Source of the DNA: Macrococcus carouselicus
GTDB taxonomy: Bacteria; Bacillota; Bacilli; Staphylococcales; Staphylococcaceae
Assembly (NCBI RefSeq): GCF_004359515.1
Contig: NZ_SCWD01000001.1
Coordinates: 372,001-436,000 of the forward strand
Direction of reading: 5' to 3'
Length of the DNA stretch: 64,000 bases
Shown here: positions 11,389 through 24,181 of the stretch, piece after piece
Position numbering within the stretch: the first letter of the stretch is position 1
Layout of the letters: every line of letters starts with the position of its first letter
Notes under the pieces: generated by a model
Databases searched by the model: none
Seen by the model: the letters and a program-made list of their open reading frames with translations, nothing else
Told to the model about the DNA's origin: nothing
Program-made: the position numbers and the translations under genes

Positions 11389-14300
11389 ACGTAATGATAT
11401 TAAGACTATACTGGTAATTGGTTCAGGCCCGATTATTATTGGGCAGGCAGCTGAATTCGACTACGCGGGGACTCAGGCCTGTCTTGCCCTGCGCGAAGAG
11501 GGCTACCGCGTTATCCTTGTCAATTCAAATCCAGCGACCATTATGACGGATACAGAAATCGCTGATAAAGTCTATATCGAGCCACTGACGCTTGATTTTG
11601 TTGCACGTATCATCCGTAAGGAACAGCCGGATGCCCTGCTGCCGACACTTGGCGGCCAGACAGGTCTGAACATGGCTGTACAGCTGCACGAAGCAGGTAT
11701 TCTGGAAGAAAATGACGTGACTTTGCTCGGGACGAAATTATCGTCAATCGAACAGGCGGAGGACCGCGATCTCTTCCGTAACTTAATGAATGAACTCGGC
11801 GAACCTGTTCCTGAAAGTGATATCGTCAATGATGTGCAGGGCGCGCTGAACTTTGCGAATGACATCGGTTATCCGGTCATCGTCCGCCCGGCCTTCACAA
11901 TGGGCGGAACAGGCGGCGGTATCTGTCATGACGAACAGGAACTGATCGAGATCGTCACAAATGGTCTCAAATATTCTCCGGTGACGCAGTGTCTGATCGA
12001 GAAATCAATCGCCGGTTATAAAGAAATCGAATATGAAGTGATGCGTGACTCAAACGATAATGCAATTGTGGTCTGTAATATGGAGAACATCGACCCTGTC
12101 GGTATCCATACGGGTGATTCCATCGTCGTCGCACCGTCACAGACGTTATCTGACCGCGAATATCATATGCTCCGTGATGTTTCCCTGAGAATCATCCGTG
12201 CCCTTAAGATTGAAGGGGGCTGTAACGTTCAGCTAGCACTTGACCCGGACTCCTATAACTACTACATCATCGAAGTCAATCCGCGTGTATCCCGCTCATC
12301 AGCGCTCGCTTCTAAAGCGACAGGCTACCCGATCGCGAAACTGGCTGCGAAGATTGCGGTCGGCATGACGCTTGACGAGATGCTGAATCCGGTCACGGGA
12401 ACAAGCTATGCTGCCTTTGAGCCTGCTCTTGACTATGTCGTATCCAAAATCCCTCGTTTTCCATTCGATAAGTTCGAGAAGGGTGAACGTGTACTCGGCA
12501 CACAGATGAAAGCGACAGGCGAAGTCATGGCAATCGGCCGTACTTACGAAGAATCTCTCCTGAAAGCTATCCGTTCACTTGAATACGGGGTCCACCACCT
12601 GGGATTGCCGAACGGCGAAGCGTTCGAACTTGATTTCATCGAAAGACGTATTTTAGCGCAGGATGATGAACGTCTCTTCTTCATCGGTGAAGCACTGCGC
12701 CGCGGTGTGACACCTGAACGCATTCATGAACTGACGAAGATTGATATGTTCTTCCTGAACAAGATGCAGCACATCATCGATATCGAACATGACTTAAAGG
12801 CCCATCCTGGTGATATCGATCACCTGATCTGGGCGAAGAAGTATGGTTTCAGTGACCGCGTCATTGCTCATCGCTGGAATATGACGGAACGTGAAGTGTA
12901 TGACCTCCGTCAGGCACACAACATCATCCCGGTTTATAAGATGGTCGATACGTGTGCATCTGAATTTGAGTCTTCAACACCTTATTTCTATGGTACTTAT
13001 GAAACTGAGAATGAGTCTATCGTCTCTGACAAGAAGAAAGTCGTGGTTCTCGGCTCCGGTCCGATCCGTATCGGTCAGGGGGTGGAATTTGACTATGCAA
13101 CGGTTCACGCTGTATGGGCCATCCGCGAGGCAGGGTACGAGGCGATCATCATCAACAATAACCCTGAGACAGTTTCAACAGACTTCTCCATCTCAGACAA
13201 ACTGTACTTCGAGCCGTTGACTGAAGAAGACGTGATGAACATCATCAATCTGGAACAGCCTGAAGGGGTTGTCGTGCAGTTCGGCGGCCAGACGGCAATC
13301 AACTTAGCTGAGAAGCTCGTAAAATATGGCGTCAAAGTACTCGGAACATCGCTTGAGAATCTGGATAAAGCAGAAGACCGCAAGGAATTCGAAGCGCTGA
13401 TGCAGGAGATCGGTATTCCGCAGCCGCTTGGTAAGACAGCAACTTCAGTTGAAGAAGCAGTAGCGAATGCAGATTATATCGGCTATCCTGTACTTGTTCG
13501 TCCGTCATACGTTCTCGGTGGACGTGCGATGGAAATCGTCTATGACGAAAAAGAACTCACCAACTATATGACGCAGGCCGTTAAAGCGAGTCCTGAGCAC
13601 CCGGTACTGATTGACCGCTACTTAACAGGTAAAGAGATTGAAGTCGATGCTATCTGTGACGGTGAGACTGTGGTCATTCCAGGTATCATGGAACACATTG
13701 AGCGCGCAGGGGTCCACTCAGGTGACTCAATCGCCGTCTATCCGCCGCAAAGTCTGTCAGCTGAACATATCCAGACACTTGCTGACTATACAGAACGTCT
13801 GGCTCGCGGACTTGAGATTGTCGGTCTCCTGAACATCCAGTTTGTCATTGCGGATAATAAGGTCTACGTACTTGAAGTGAACCCGCGTTCAAGCCGTACA
13901 GTGCCGTTCTTAAGCAAGATCACTGAAGTCCCTATGGCGAACCTTGCGATGAAGGCTGTACTCGGTGAGAAGCTGACGGATAAAGGCTATTCTGATGGTC
14001 TTGTACCGTTCAAAGAAGGCGTCTTTGTCAAAGCACCCGTCTTCAGCTTCAGCAAACTGAAAAATGTCGATATCACGCTCGGACCTGAGATGAAATCAAC
14101 TGGCGAGGTCATGGGTAAAGACGTGACGCTTGAAAAAGCGTTATACAAAGGACTTGTGGCAAGCGGTCTGCAGGTGAAGGACCACGGGACAGCACTGGTG
14201 ACAGTCGCCGACAAAGATAAGGCAGAAGCGACAGCACTTGTGAAACGTCTTCATAACGTCGGCTACCGCATCATGGCAACTAAAGGAACCGCTCAGGCAC

Positions 14301-14554
14301 TGAAAGATGAAGGAATCCCAGTCGTTGAAGTCAGCAAAATCGGCGATGAACTGAACCTGCTGGATGTCATCAAGGACGGCCGCGTTCAGCTGGTCATCAA
14401 TACAATGACCAAAGGTAAGCAGTTCGAACGTGACGGCTTCCAGATCAGACGTGAATCAGTGGACAACGGTGTCCCTTGTCTGACTTCTCTCGATACAGCG
14501 CGTGCACTAATCGATGTCATCGAGAGCATGACATTCAATATGAATCAGATGTAG
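11381..14554 (+). CDS. carB: Carbamoyl-phosphate synthase large subunit
   Basis: Makes carbamoyl phosphate from ammonia, bicarbonate and two ATP; 1057 aa, full length. It is a tandem duplication of ATP-grasp halves: each begins with a VxGSGPI-IGQ-EFDYA motif (near residues 10 and 555) and each carries a glycine-rich RPxxxxGG loop ([23 protein letters not shown]). The C-terminal about 130 residues form the MGS-like allosteric domain that senses UMP/PRPP/ornithine in characterised homologues. pyrK follows after 9 bases with TAGGAGG. Confidence 0.98.
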   Translation: MAKRNDIKTILVIGSGPIIIGQAAEFDYAGTQACLALREEGYRVILVNSNPATIMTDTEIADKVYIEPLTLDFVARIIRKEQPDALLPTLGGQTGLNMAVQLHEAGILEENDVTLLGTKLSSIEQAEDRDLFRNLMNELGEPVPESDIVNDVQGALNFANDIGYPVIVRPAFTMGGTGGGICHDEQELIEIVTNGLKYSPVTQCLIEKSIAGYKEIEYEVMRDSNDNAIVVCNMENIDPVGIHTGDSIVVAPSQTLSDREYHMLRDVSLRIIRALKIEGGCNVQLALDPDSYNYYIIEVNPRVSRSSALASKATGYPIAKLAAKIAVGMTLDEMLNPVTGTSYAAFEPALDYVVSKIPRFPFDKFEKGERVLGTQMKATGEVMAIGRTYEESLLKAIRSLEYGVHHLGLPNGEAFELDFIERRILAQDDERLFFIGEALRRGVTPERIHELTKIDMFFLNKMQHIIDIEHDLKAHPGDIDHLIWAKKYGFSDRVIAHRWNMTEREVYDLRQAHNIIPVYKMVDTCASEFESSTPYFYGTYETENESIVSDKKKVVVLGSGPIRIGQGVEFDYATVHAVWAIREAGYEAIIINNNPETVSTDFSISDKLYFEPLTEEDVMNIINLEQPEGVVVQFGGQTAINLAEKLVKYGVKVLGTSLENLDKAEDRKEFEALMQEIGIPQPLGKTATSVEEAVANADYIGYPVLVRPSYVLGGRAMEIVYDEKELTNYMTQAVKASPEHPVLIDRYLTGKEIEVDAICDGETVVIPGIMEHIERAGVHSGDSIAVYPPQSLSAEHIQTLADYTERLARGLEIVGLLNIQFVIADNKVYVLEVNPRSSRTVPFLSKITEVPMANLAMKAVLGEKLTDKGYSDGLVPFKEGVFVKAPVFSFSKLKNVDITLGPEMKSTGEVMGKDVTLEKALYKGLVASGLQVKDHGTALVTVADKDKAEATALVKRLHNVGYRIMATKGTAQALKDEGIPVVEVSKIGDELNLLDVIKDGRVQLVINTMTKGKQFERDGFQIRRESVDNGVPCLTSLDTARALIDVIESMTFNMNQM

Positions 14555-14563
14555 GAGGCTACG

Positions 14564-16945
<2,382 letters not shown>

Positions 16946-16952
<7 letters not shown>

Positions 16953-17557
16953 AAGAAGAGATTGCAAGACGTTTACTTGAAATTGAAGCGGTGACATTAA
17001 GTCCTGATGACCCTTATACATGGTCGTCAGGTATCAAGAGCCCGATTTACTGTGACAATCGTCTGACGATGTCCTATCCGGCAGTGCGTGATGAAGTGGC
17101 AGAAGGACTCGTCACATTGATCAACGACCACTTTGCAGGTGCTGAAGTGATTGCCGGCACAGCGACGGCAGGGATTCCGCATGCCGCGTTCGTCTCCCAG
17201 AAGATGAATCTGCCGATGAGTTACGTGCGTTCTTCAAGCAAGAAACATGGCAAGGGCAATCAGATAGAAGGTCGTGTCAGTCCGGGCCAGAAAGTAGTCG
17301 TGGTTGAAGACCTTATCTCGACAGGTGGTTCTGCGATTGATGCAGCGGACGCCCTGAAAGAACATGGTGCTGACGTGATAGGTATCGTCGCGATCTTCAG
17401 CTATCAGCTGTCTAAAGGGAAGGAACGTCTGGCAGAAGCAGGCTATCCTTACTATACATTAAGCGATTTCGATGCACTGGTTAAAGTCGCTGCTGAGATG
17501 AATAAAATAAAAGAAGAAGATATTGAGTCACTTAATCACTTCCGTGATCATCTTTAG
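16946..17557 (+). CDS. pyrE: Orotate phosphoribosyltransferase
   Basis: Couples orotate to PRPP to give OMP; 203 aa. The PRPP motif [16 protein letters not shown] is near residues 113-128, and [13 protein letters not shown] near the N-terminus is the family orotate-binding loop. The ATG at 16946 ([16 protein letters not shown]) fits family length; a GTG at 16934 would add four residues. It is the last pyr gene and is followed by a terminator. Confidence 0.97.
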
Positions 17558-17567
17558 TCACTATAAG

Positions 17568-17606
17568 AAGACCGTTTATTGTATACTACAGTAAACGGTC
17601 TTTTGT
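17568..17606 (+). terminator. Rho-independent terminator of the pyr operon
   Basis: AAGACCGTTTA pairs with TAAACGGTCTT over a 13-base loop, followed by TTTTG. The next gene's ribosome-binding site (GGAGGTGAC) begins immediately after it, so that gene depends on read-through or on an internal promoter. Confidence 0.85.
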
Positions 17607-17617
17607 GGAGGTGACTT

Positions 17618-18313
17618 ATGAGTCGGAAGTGGAACCATATCAATTCTTTTATAGAGACATCATCAACAGCTAAGAAAGTAAGGCATTTCAGTCAGTCGCC
17701 TGAGAAAAAATCGAAGTTGAAGGCGCTGGTCATCAGACCGGTTGAGGAATTCGATTATAGAATTGAGTCGTTTCGCAGTTACTTGAAATACACGTTTACA
17801 AGACCTCAGATTGTGGCGGACGATATAACAAGTGGACGCTATTTTTTATGGGCGCTGCTGAACATGCTGCTTTATCTGGTCATTGTCTTCTTTATCGGTG
17901 CTGCTGATGATAGATTCAACTGGCAGGCAGGTATTCAGTTTGCAGTATCCGGCCTTATCTTTACGCTTGTGCTGGTTGTCTTCACTTTTCTCATACAGGT
18001 CATATCCATCAGTTCACATATCACCATCTACAAAGTCTTTGTCGATATATTGAGTTATTATACACTGGTCAGCGTTCTGACATCTATTCAGCTTATTCTG
18101 AAACTGCTTCACCCTTCATACAACCATCCATTTGAGATCATCTGTTTTCTTGTCGTCATGAGTATTCCGACCCGTCTTTTTATCTCCTATCATCGTGACC
18201 ATAAGTTTGAAGTGGATATCTTCAAGATGAATCTGCTGCTGATCATATTGATGGTGATGTATCTGATGTTTACACGCAATATCGAATGGCTCGACTATTT
18301 CAGGAACATATAG
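17618..18313 (+). CDS. Uncharacterised polytopic membrane protein
   Basis: I do not recognise the family with confidence. The 231-aa protein has a basic, hydrophilic N-terminus of about 70 residues (FSQSPEKKSKLK) and then five hydrophobic segments at about 74-95, 105-130, 140-163, 171-190 and 200-221. There is no signal peptide, cysteine motif or catalytic signature. The layout loosely resembles Yip1-like or zinc-ribbon-associated membrane proteins of Firmicutes, but no zinc ribbon is present. GGAGGTGACTT gives a strong start. It lies between the pyr terminator and a bidirectional terminator. Confidence 0.85.
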   Translation: MSRKWNHINSFIETSSTAKKVRHFSQSPEKKSKLKALVIRPVEEFDYRIESFRSYLKYTFTRPQIVADDITSGRYFLWALLNMLLYLVIVFFIGAADDRFNWQAGIQFAVSGLIFTLVLVVFTFLIQVISISSHITIYKVFVDILSYYTLVSVLTSIQLILKLLHPSYNHPFEIICFLVVMSIPTRLFISYHRDHKFEVDIFKMNLLLIILMVMYLMFTRNIEWLDYFRNI

Positions 18314-18316
18314 TAC

Positions 18317-18348
18317 AGACCCCGATGAGAGTTCATCGGGGTCTTTCT
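18317..18348. terminator. Bidirectional terminator between the membrane protein and pgm
   Basis: AGACCCCGATGA pairs with TCATCGGGGTCT (18317-18344), a perfect 12-bp stem with a 4-base loop. It separates convergent genes. Confidence 0.85.
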
Positions 18349-18365
18349 GTGTGAGCAGAATACAC

Positions 18366-20012
18366 TCAACTGAAGAAAATATCATTGATCTGCTGAGCGA
18401 TTCCTTCGATGTCTTCAGTGATGAGTGAGACGTATAATTTAATCTTTGGCTCTGTTCCGGAAGGGCGGAGTGCAATCCAGCCGTCCTCAAAGAAGAACTT
18501 GATCACATCTGCCTGCGGAAGTTCGATAGCGTGTGTGCCGGTTGCATCACGGCGTTCCTGTTTCAGATAATCTTCAGTGGCGATCACTTTCAGACCGGCA
18601 ATTTCAGCCGGTGCATTGTCACGGGCATTCTGCATGATGGTCCGGATTTTGTCTTTACCGCTTTGACCGTCAAATTTATGAGCGAACAGTTTCTCCTGAT
18701 AATGACCATAATCAACATAAATCTGATTCATCTGATCAACAAGGGTTTTACCTTCATTCTTCAGCTCACTCGCCAGCTTGATGATAAGCGGCACGATCTG
18801 TACCGCATCTTTATCTCTGACAAATGGACTGGCCATATAGCCGTAACTTTCCTCGTAACCGAAGATATAATGATAGGAGTCATCAGCTTCGAACGCCGCG
18901 ATTTTCTCTGCGATAAATTTGAATCCTGTCAGCACATCAAACATTCTGACATCGTTCTTCTCCGCGATGACTTTGCCGAGTTCACTTGTCACAATCGACT
19001 TAACTGCTGCTCTGTCAGCGATATCTGCAGTCTGACTGATCCGGTAGTTAAGCAGGAGGCTGCCAAGCTGGTTACCATTGAAGTAATGGTAGTCGCCGTC
19101 ATGGAGTGCGACGACACCCATGCGGTCAGCATCGGGGTCAGTGGCGATCAGCAGGTCAGCCTGTCCCTTTTTACCCAGTTCAACCGCCATGTCGAATGCC
19201 TCGTGATCTTCAGGGTTAGCCGACTTGACGCTTGAGAAGTCAGCATCAGGCTTACACTGCGCTTCGACCAGCTGATAGTTACTGAAACCGACTGCCTCCA
19301 GAATTTCCGGCACAATCGGCACACTCGTACCATGCAGACTTGAGAAGACAACTGTAAGCGCCGACTGCGGAATCTCCTTGATCAGATTGATGACTTCATT
19401 CTTGTAAGAGGAAATCACTTCAGCTGGAACCGGCACAATCAGCTCTTTCTGCTGAAGTGCTGCTCTATCTTTTACTTCGATATTCAGTTCATCTGTGATC
19501 TGACCGATATACTGGCTCACTTTTTTGGAGCCTTCCAAAGCCATCTGACCCCCGTCCGGTCCGTAAATCTTAATGCCGTTGTATTCAGGTGGGTTGTGAC
19601 TGGCTGTGATCATGACGCCGGCATCTGTCTTAAGGTGACGCACGGCGTATGACAGTTCAGGTGTTGTATGGTAACGGTCATATCTATATGTTTTGATGCC
19701 GTTAGAGGCTAATACCACTGCAATCTCGTCACAGAACTCCGGTGAGAGATGACGGGTATCATAGGCGATAACGACTGTCGGATTTTCTTTGATTTCGTTT
19801 AGATAACGGCTCAGACCATAGGCGACTTTCTGCACTGTGAAACGGTTCAGACGGTTAGGTCCAAGGCCGATAATTCCGCGGATTCCCGCTGTCCCGAAGG
19901 CGAGTTCCCCTTGAAATCCCTCTGCCTTCTTGTCTTCTGATAACTGCTGATATTTTTCTTCTGCTATTAAGCTCTGAGCTATTTTCTGTTCCCATTCTTG
20001 TCTTGTTGGCAT
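18366..20012 (-). CDS. pgcA: Alpha-phosphoglucomutase (PgcA-like)
   Basis: Interconverts glucose-6-phosphate and glucose-1-phosphate; 548 aa of the alpha-D-phosphohexomutase family. The phosphoserine loop TASHNPPEYNGIK carries S138. The metal-binding loop is DPDADRMG, the sugar loop GYEESYG, and the C-terminal phosphate loop RPSGTEPKIK. The ATG at 20012 is preceded by GGAGCG; a TTG at 20018 is too close to that site. It lies 12 bases after the pullulanase gene on the same strand, so it probably feeds glucose-1-phosphate to or from the glycogen block and also to UDP-glucose for lipoteichoic-acid anchors. Confidence 0.95.
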   Translation of the reverse strand: MPTRQEWEQKIAQSLIAEEKYQQLSEDKKAEGFQGELAFGTAGIRGIIGLGPNRLNRFTVQKVAYGLSRYLNEIKENPTVVIAYDTRHLSPEFCDEIAVVLASNGIKTYRYDRYHTTPELSYAVRHLKTDAGVMITASHNPPEYNGIKIYGPDGGQMALEGSKKVSQYIGQITDELNIEVKDRAALQQKELIVPVPAEVISSYKNEVINLIKEIPQSALTVVFSSLHGTSVPIVPEILEAVGFSNYQLVEAQCKPDADFSSVKSANPEDHEAFDMAVELGKKGQADLLIATDPDADRMGVVALHDGDYHYFNGNQLGSLLLNYRISQTADIADRAAVKSIVTSELGKVIAEKNDVRMFDVLTGFKFIAEKIAAFEADDSYHYIFGYEESYGYMASPFVRDKDAVQIVPLIIKLASELKNEGKTLVDQMNQIYVDYGHYQEKLFAHKFDGQSGKDKIRTIMQNARDNAPAEIAGLKVIATEDYLKQERRDATGTHAIELPQADVIKFFFEDGWIALRPSGTEPKIKLYVSLITEDIEGIAQQINDIFFS

Positions 20013-20024
20013 GATCAACGCTCC

Positions 20025-22052
20025 TTAGTAAGTTGTTTTTCTGAGTACGATGCATTCATAGGGGGCAAGCAGAAATGAGCCTTTCACCTGGCCGCTTGAA
20101 TGTGAGTTGCTGAGTTCTATTTTAAATACCCCTTGTCTCGGCATTTCAATCGTATGATTAAGCGCTGTGGGATTGAAATAGATGATAAACTCATCATGAT
20201 CATCAAACAGCAGCACACCAAGCAGCGGTTGAACAGTCGGGACCTCCATGATTCTTGAAGGATCATTTAACCGGAAGACCTCATATTCCTTTTTCAGCTG
20301 GATCGCCTTGCGAATAATTGCTATATCATCATTGTATTTTATTCGTCTGTTCCAGTCGATGCGGTTAATGAAATCACCGAGGTTATAGGTATTGCCGTGT
20401 CCATATTTCGTTCTGTAGAACTCCTGACCTGCATGAATAAAAGGAATACCCTGACTCAACAAAGTGAAGAGGGTGATCATCTGATGCTGTTTCAGCACAA
20501 TCCGCGGATCGCGTGAGGTGTAGGACAGTCTATCGAATAGCGTATGGTTATCATGCACTTCGGTATAATTGATGGTCTGACTGACCGGCAGACCGTATGC
20601 GCCGTGAAAGAGCTGATAGATGCGTTCCTGATATCTGCCGCGACCATTGAAGTAACCGGTATCGGCGATATCAAAGTTATTGCCTTTAAGTGAATCCCTG
20701 AAATGATCATTGAAGAAATGGATAGCCGGCACTTTGGATGATTGATCATGAGTCGTTTTCATATCGTCAGGTATAGCGGTATTCAGGTGCCACCCTTCAC
20801 CGAGCAGCAGAATATCAGGATGAAGGGCGGTCAGCATCACTTCAGCCTGTCTCATCGTCTCAGTATCAATGGCACCCATGAGATCAAAGCGGAAGCCATC
20901 GACTTGAAAATATTCAGCATAATAGAGGAGAGTATCCAGGATGAATTTCCGGCCCATCAGTCGTTCACTGGCAAAATCATTGCCGACGCCTGTCCCGTTG
21001 CTGAGAGACAGGTCATCATAATATCTGAAATAGTAGCCAGGTACCAGCTGTTCGAATGAAGAAGTCGGCTGATCAAAGACATGATTGAAGACAACATCCA
21101 GTATCATGCCGATACCAGCCTCATGATAATGCTGAATCACTGACTTAAGTTCAATGATTCTGCTTTCAGGCGCTTCTGGCGCTGTAGAATAACTTCCATC
21201 TAGTGTCTGGAAGTACATAGGATCGTAGCCCCAGTTATAGCTTTTCCGGAAATGGATATCATCTACTTTGGCGAAATCATTGACCGGCAGTAATTCGACG
21301 TGGGTGACACCTAGCGAACGAATATAGTCAAAACCTGTCGAATAGCCATTATGCGTCGTTGTACCGGCAAGTGAAAGGGCCGTGAATTTGCCCTTCAGCT
21401 CATCCGGTATTCCGCTGTTCGGATGCATCGAGAAATCTCTGACATGGACCTCATAGATGATACTGTCAGCAGGCGCATGGACAGGTCTAGTATGATGAGA
21501 AAAGCCGGCAGGTGCAACGTCGGTATCGATTACTACACCGGCTGTCGAGTTCAGTGTCAGTCCCTTTGTATAGGGATCTATGACTTTATATTCTTCATGA
21601 TTGACATGAACTTCGTAATAGTAGGTCGCAAGATGATGGTCTCCTGAGAGAGTGATGGACCAGTCGCCGTCGCAGTAAGTCATCACATGCTGCTCATCAT
21701 CAAGATGCAGAATAATCTGATGGGCGACAGGGGACCATACTGTGAAAGTTGTTCTGTCAGGCGAATAGACTGCACCGTAATGATCATGTTTTTTTGCATA
21801 TAAACGTTCAAATTCAGCGGTTCTGACCACTTTTCCTGTCTTGACAGGAAAATATCTGTCTCCACACTCCAGCCACCACTGCTGATTAAGTGCAATAGAT
21901 TCAGTAGAAGTGAAAGAATAACTGCCGTTTTTGTCCTCTGTTAATTCAAGGGGCACAGTCGATGTGCTGCTTTTAAGATTGAAGGGTGTCTGAACTGACC
22001 CGTTGAAGGTAAGAGTTACTGTGTTAAGTGAATCAATGTAGCCACAAGTCAT
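20025..22052 (-). CDS. Type I pullulanase (glycogen debranching)
   Basis: GH13 enzyme that cleaves alpha-1,6 branches of pullulan or limit-digested glycogen; 675 aa, with no signal peptide, so intracellular. The diagnostic type I pullulanase motif YNWGYDP is present. GH13 catalytic regions are visible: DGFRFDLMGAID (nucleophile Asp), LLGEGWH (acid/base Glu) and TEVHDNHTLFD (transition-state Asp). Residues about 1-100 look like a beta-rich N-terminal domain and about 105-190 like a CBM48 domain (VYSPDRTTFTVWSPVA). The start has AGGAGG in front. Its role is probably the intracellular debranching partner of GlgP, like AmyX of bacilli. Confidence 0.93.
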   Translation of the reverse strand: MTCGYIDSLNTVTLTFNGSVQTPFNLKSSTSTVPLELTEDKNGSYSFTSTESIALNQQWWLECGDRYFPVKTGKVVRTAEFERLYAKKHDHYGAVYSPDRTTFTVWSPVAHQIILHLDDEQHVMTYCDGDWSITLSGDHHLATYYYEVHVNHEEYKVIDPYTKGLTLNSTAGVVIDTDVAPAGFSHHTRPVHAPADSIIYEVHVRDFSMHPNSGIPDELKGKFTALSLAGTTTHNGYSTGFDYIRSLGVTHVELLPVNDFAKVDDIHFRKSYNWGYDPMYFQTLDGSYSTAPEAPESRIIELKSVIQHYHEAGIGMILDVVFNHVFDQPTSSFEQLVPGYYFRYYDDLSLSNGTGVGNDFASERLMGRKFILDTLLYYAEYFQVDGFRFDLMGAIDTETMRQAEVMLTALHPDILLLGEGWHLNTAIPDDMKTTHDQSSKVPAIHFFNDHFRDSLKGNNFDIADTGYFNGRGRYQERIYQLFHGAYGLPVSQTINYTEVHDNHTLFDRLSYTSRDPRIVLKQHQMITLFTLLSQGIPFIHAGQEFYRTKYGHGNTYNLGDFINRIDWNRRIKYNDDIAIIRKAIQLKKEYEVFRLNDPSRIMEVPTVQPLLGVLLFDDHDEFIIYFNPTALNHTIEMPRQGVFKIELSNSHSSGQVKGSFLLAPYECIVLRKTTY

Positions 22053-22079
22053 AGAAGACCTCCTAGTCGGAATACTTTT

Positions 22080-22085
22080 ATTATA
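22080..22085 (-). promoter_or_regulatory. Candidate -10 element for pullulanase-pgm
   Basis: A perfect TATAAT on the minus strand lies about 28 bases upstream of the pullulanase start. No good -35 hexamer is found at 16-18 bases, which suggests an activator or a weak promoter. Confidence 0.35.
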
Positions 22086-22184
22086 GAGTGATTGAAATGA
22101 TATTTCCTGTATTTTGATGAGTAAAGATTCTTTTTTAAAGAAAGATTTAATTTTCGTTATTTCGATACAGTTTTCTCTTTTACT

Positions 22185-22214
22185 TTGCGGTTGTCTAAGG
22201 GTATAGACTATAAT
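22185..22214 (+). promoter_or_regulatory. Candidate promoter of the glgBCDAP operon
   Basis: TTGCGG (22185-22190), an 18-base spacer and TATAAT (22209-22214) stand 24 bases before glgB. The 185-base gap to the divergent pullulanase is AT-rich. I saw no clear cre site for CcpA in it. Confidence 0.5.
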
Positions 22215-22237
22215 ATAACTAAAGGAAGTGAGAGGAA

Positions 22238-24181
22238 ATGAAGATGCAGTCCATTACTGACCTAGATCAATATTTATTTCATCAGGGCACACATTATGAG
22301 TCCTATCGATTTCTCGGGTCTCACTACGATCCGGAGACTCAGCAGACAGCTTTTACGGTCTGGGCACCGCATGCCCGGCATGTAGCTGTAGGACTGGACC
22401 ATAATAACTGGACCGGAAGAGACTATGCATTGACCAGAGTGACGGATGCAGGTCTCTGGTCGGGCGTGTTTGATATCCCGGCTGGTACGACATACAAATA
22501 TGTACTTGATACGACTGAGGGGAAGCTGCTGAAAGCTGATCCTTATGCACGCTATGCTCAGAAGAGACCCCGGACAGCTTCGATAGTCGAAGCGCCGTCC
22601 AGTTATGAGTGGCAGGACGCTGAATGGCTGAAGAAGAGGAGCACCAGAAGTCATTTCAGTTCGCCGGTCAATATTTATGAAGTCCATCTGGGTACATGGC
22701 GTAAGCATGAAGTCAGGAAGCAGCCTGACTGGACAGTGGATGACTATACGGATGCGACCTACTATAGCTACCGGGAGATGGCAGACGAACTCGTACCTTA
22801 CGTCAAAGAGATGGGTTACAGTCACGTTGAGTTTCTGCCTATCACTGAACATCCCTTCGACCTGTCATGGGGCTATCAGGTGACGGGTTACTATGCGCCG
22901 ACCTCACGTTTCGGTTCACCGGACGACTTTAAGTATCTGATCGACTCATTCCACCAGGCGGGAATCGGCGTCATCATGGACTGGGTGCCGGCTCACTTCT
23001 GTAAGGACGCTCACGGTCTCAGATTATTCGACGGCCAGCCGTTATATGAGTATGCAGATGCCAGACGTGCCGATAAAAGAGGATGGGGCACACTGACATT
23101 TGACTTCGGCAGACCCGAGATTCAGAGTTTCCTGATTTCGAATGCGATTTACTGGCTGACGGAGTTTCATCTCGATGGTTTAAGAGTGGATGCGGTGCAC
23201 AGCATGACGGACCTCAACTTCGAGAATCATACACCGGAGACAAAAATCTATAATGATGAAGGCACGAGTGTGCATAAAGAAGCGGTCGCCTTTATACAGA
23301 AGCTGAATACCATCGTCTTTCAGTATCATCCGGACGTGCTGATGATGGCAGAGGATTCATCAGATATTCCGATGATAACAGCTCCTGTGGATAAAGGGGG
23401 GTTAGGCTTCAACTACAAGTGGGATCTCGGCTTCATGCATGACACACTTGATTATTTCGAACTGTCTCAGGAAGCACGACCTTTCAATCATAGGCATCTG
23501 ACATTTCCGATGATGTACCGCTATAACGAGAACTATATTCTGCCCTTCTCGCATGATGAAGTGGTGCATGGCAAACGGTCCATGCTGGATAAGATGCCGG
23601 GCGATCAGTGGCAGAAATTCGCTAATTTAAGGGCACTGTATGGCTACCAGATGACGCAACCAGGCAAGAAGCTGTTATTCATGGGTAGTGAGCTTGGGCT
23701 TTATTCAGAATGGAAGGACAAGGAGCAGATCGACTGGTTCATTCTGAAATACCCTTATCACCGCGGGATGCAGAAATACGTCAGAACGCTGAACCAGTTC
23801 TATCTGGCTCATCCGGCGTTATATGAGCTGGATTTTGAGCCGGCGGGTTACGAGTGGATAGATGCGGACAACAACGAGCAGGCTGTCATCAGTTACATCA
23901 GACGGAGTGCAGATGAAGAGCTGATTGTCGTCATCAATATGACGGGCCAGGTCTACTACGATTTTCCGGTCGGTGTGCCGGTGGATGCAGGCTACAGGGA
24001 GATTTTCAATTCCGATCTCACCGCCTTCGGAGGCAGCGGCCAGCAGGTGACGGATGAACTTTTTGCAGTTGAAAATGATCATCCGGGGTATAAGTATATT
24101 ATCAGAACAAAATTACCGCCTTTTGGCATGTCAATCTATCAGCAGACAGGTAAAATTAAAAATATGGGGGAATCCAAATGA
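22238..24181 (+). CDS. glgB: 1,4-alpha-glucan branching enzyme
   Basis: Creates alpha-1,6 branches in glycogen; 647 aa. The N-terminal CBM48-like domain is about residues 20-115 ([15 protein letters not shown]). GH13 regions follow: [29 protein letters not shown] (nucleophile Asp), [10 protein letters not shown] (acid/base Glu) and [11 protein letters not shown] second ATG at 22244 has a slightly better spaced AGAGGAA, so the first two residues are uncertain. Its stop overlaps glgC by 4 bases. Confidence 0.96.
   Translation: MKMQSITDLDQYLFHQGTHYESYRFLGSHYDPETQQTAFTVWAPHARHVAVGLDHNNWTGRDYALTRVTDAGLWSGVFDIPAGTTYKYVLDTTEGKLLKADPYARYAQKRPRTASIVEAPSSYEWQDAEWLKKRSTRSHFSSPVNIYEVHLGTWRKHEVRKQPDWTVDDYTDATYYSYREMADELVPYVKEMGYSHVEFLPITEHPFDLSWGYQVTGYYAPTSRFGSPDDFKYLIDSFHQAGIGVIMDWVPAHFCKDAHGLRLFDGQPLYEYADARRADKRGWGTLTFDFGRPEIQSFLISNAIYWLTEFHLDGLRVDAVHSMTDLNFENHTPETKIYNDEGTSVHKEAVAFIQKLNTIVFQYHPDVLMMAEDSSDIPMITAPVDKGGLGFNYKWDLGFMHDTLDYFELSQEARPFNHRHLTFPMMYRYNENYILPFSHDEVVHGKRSMLDKMPGDQWQKFANLRALYGYQMTQPGKKLLFMGSELGLYSEWKDKEQIDWFILKYPYHRGMQKYVRTLNQFYLAHPALYELDFEPAGYEWIDADNNEQAVISYIRRSADEELIVVINMTGQVYYDFPVGVPVDAGYREIFNSDLTAFGGSGQQVTDELFAVENDHPGYKYIIRTKLPPFGMSIYQQTGKIKNMGESK

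Noticed and set aside
18531-19235. 234-aa plus-strand frame opposite pgm
   Set aside because: It lies wholly within the antisense of a well-conserved mutase and shows no start signal or recognisable domain.
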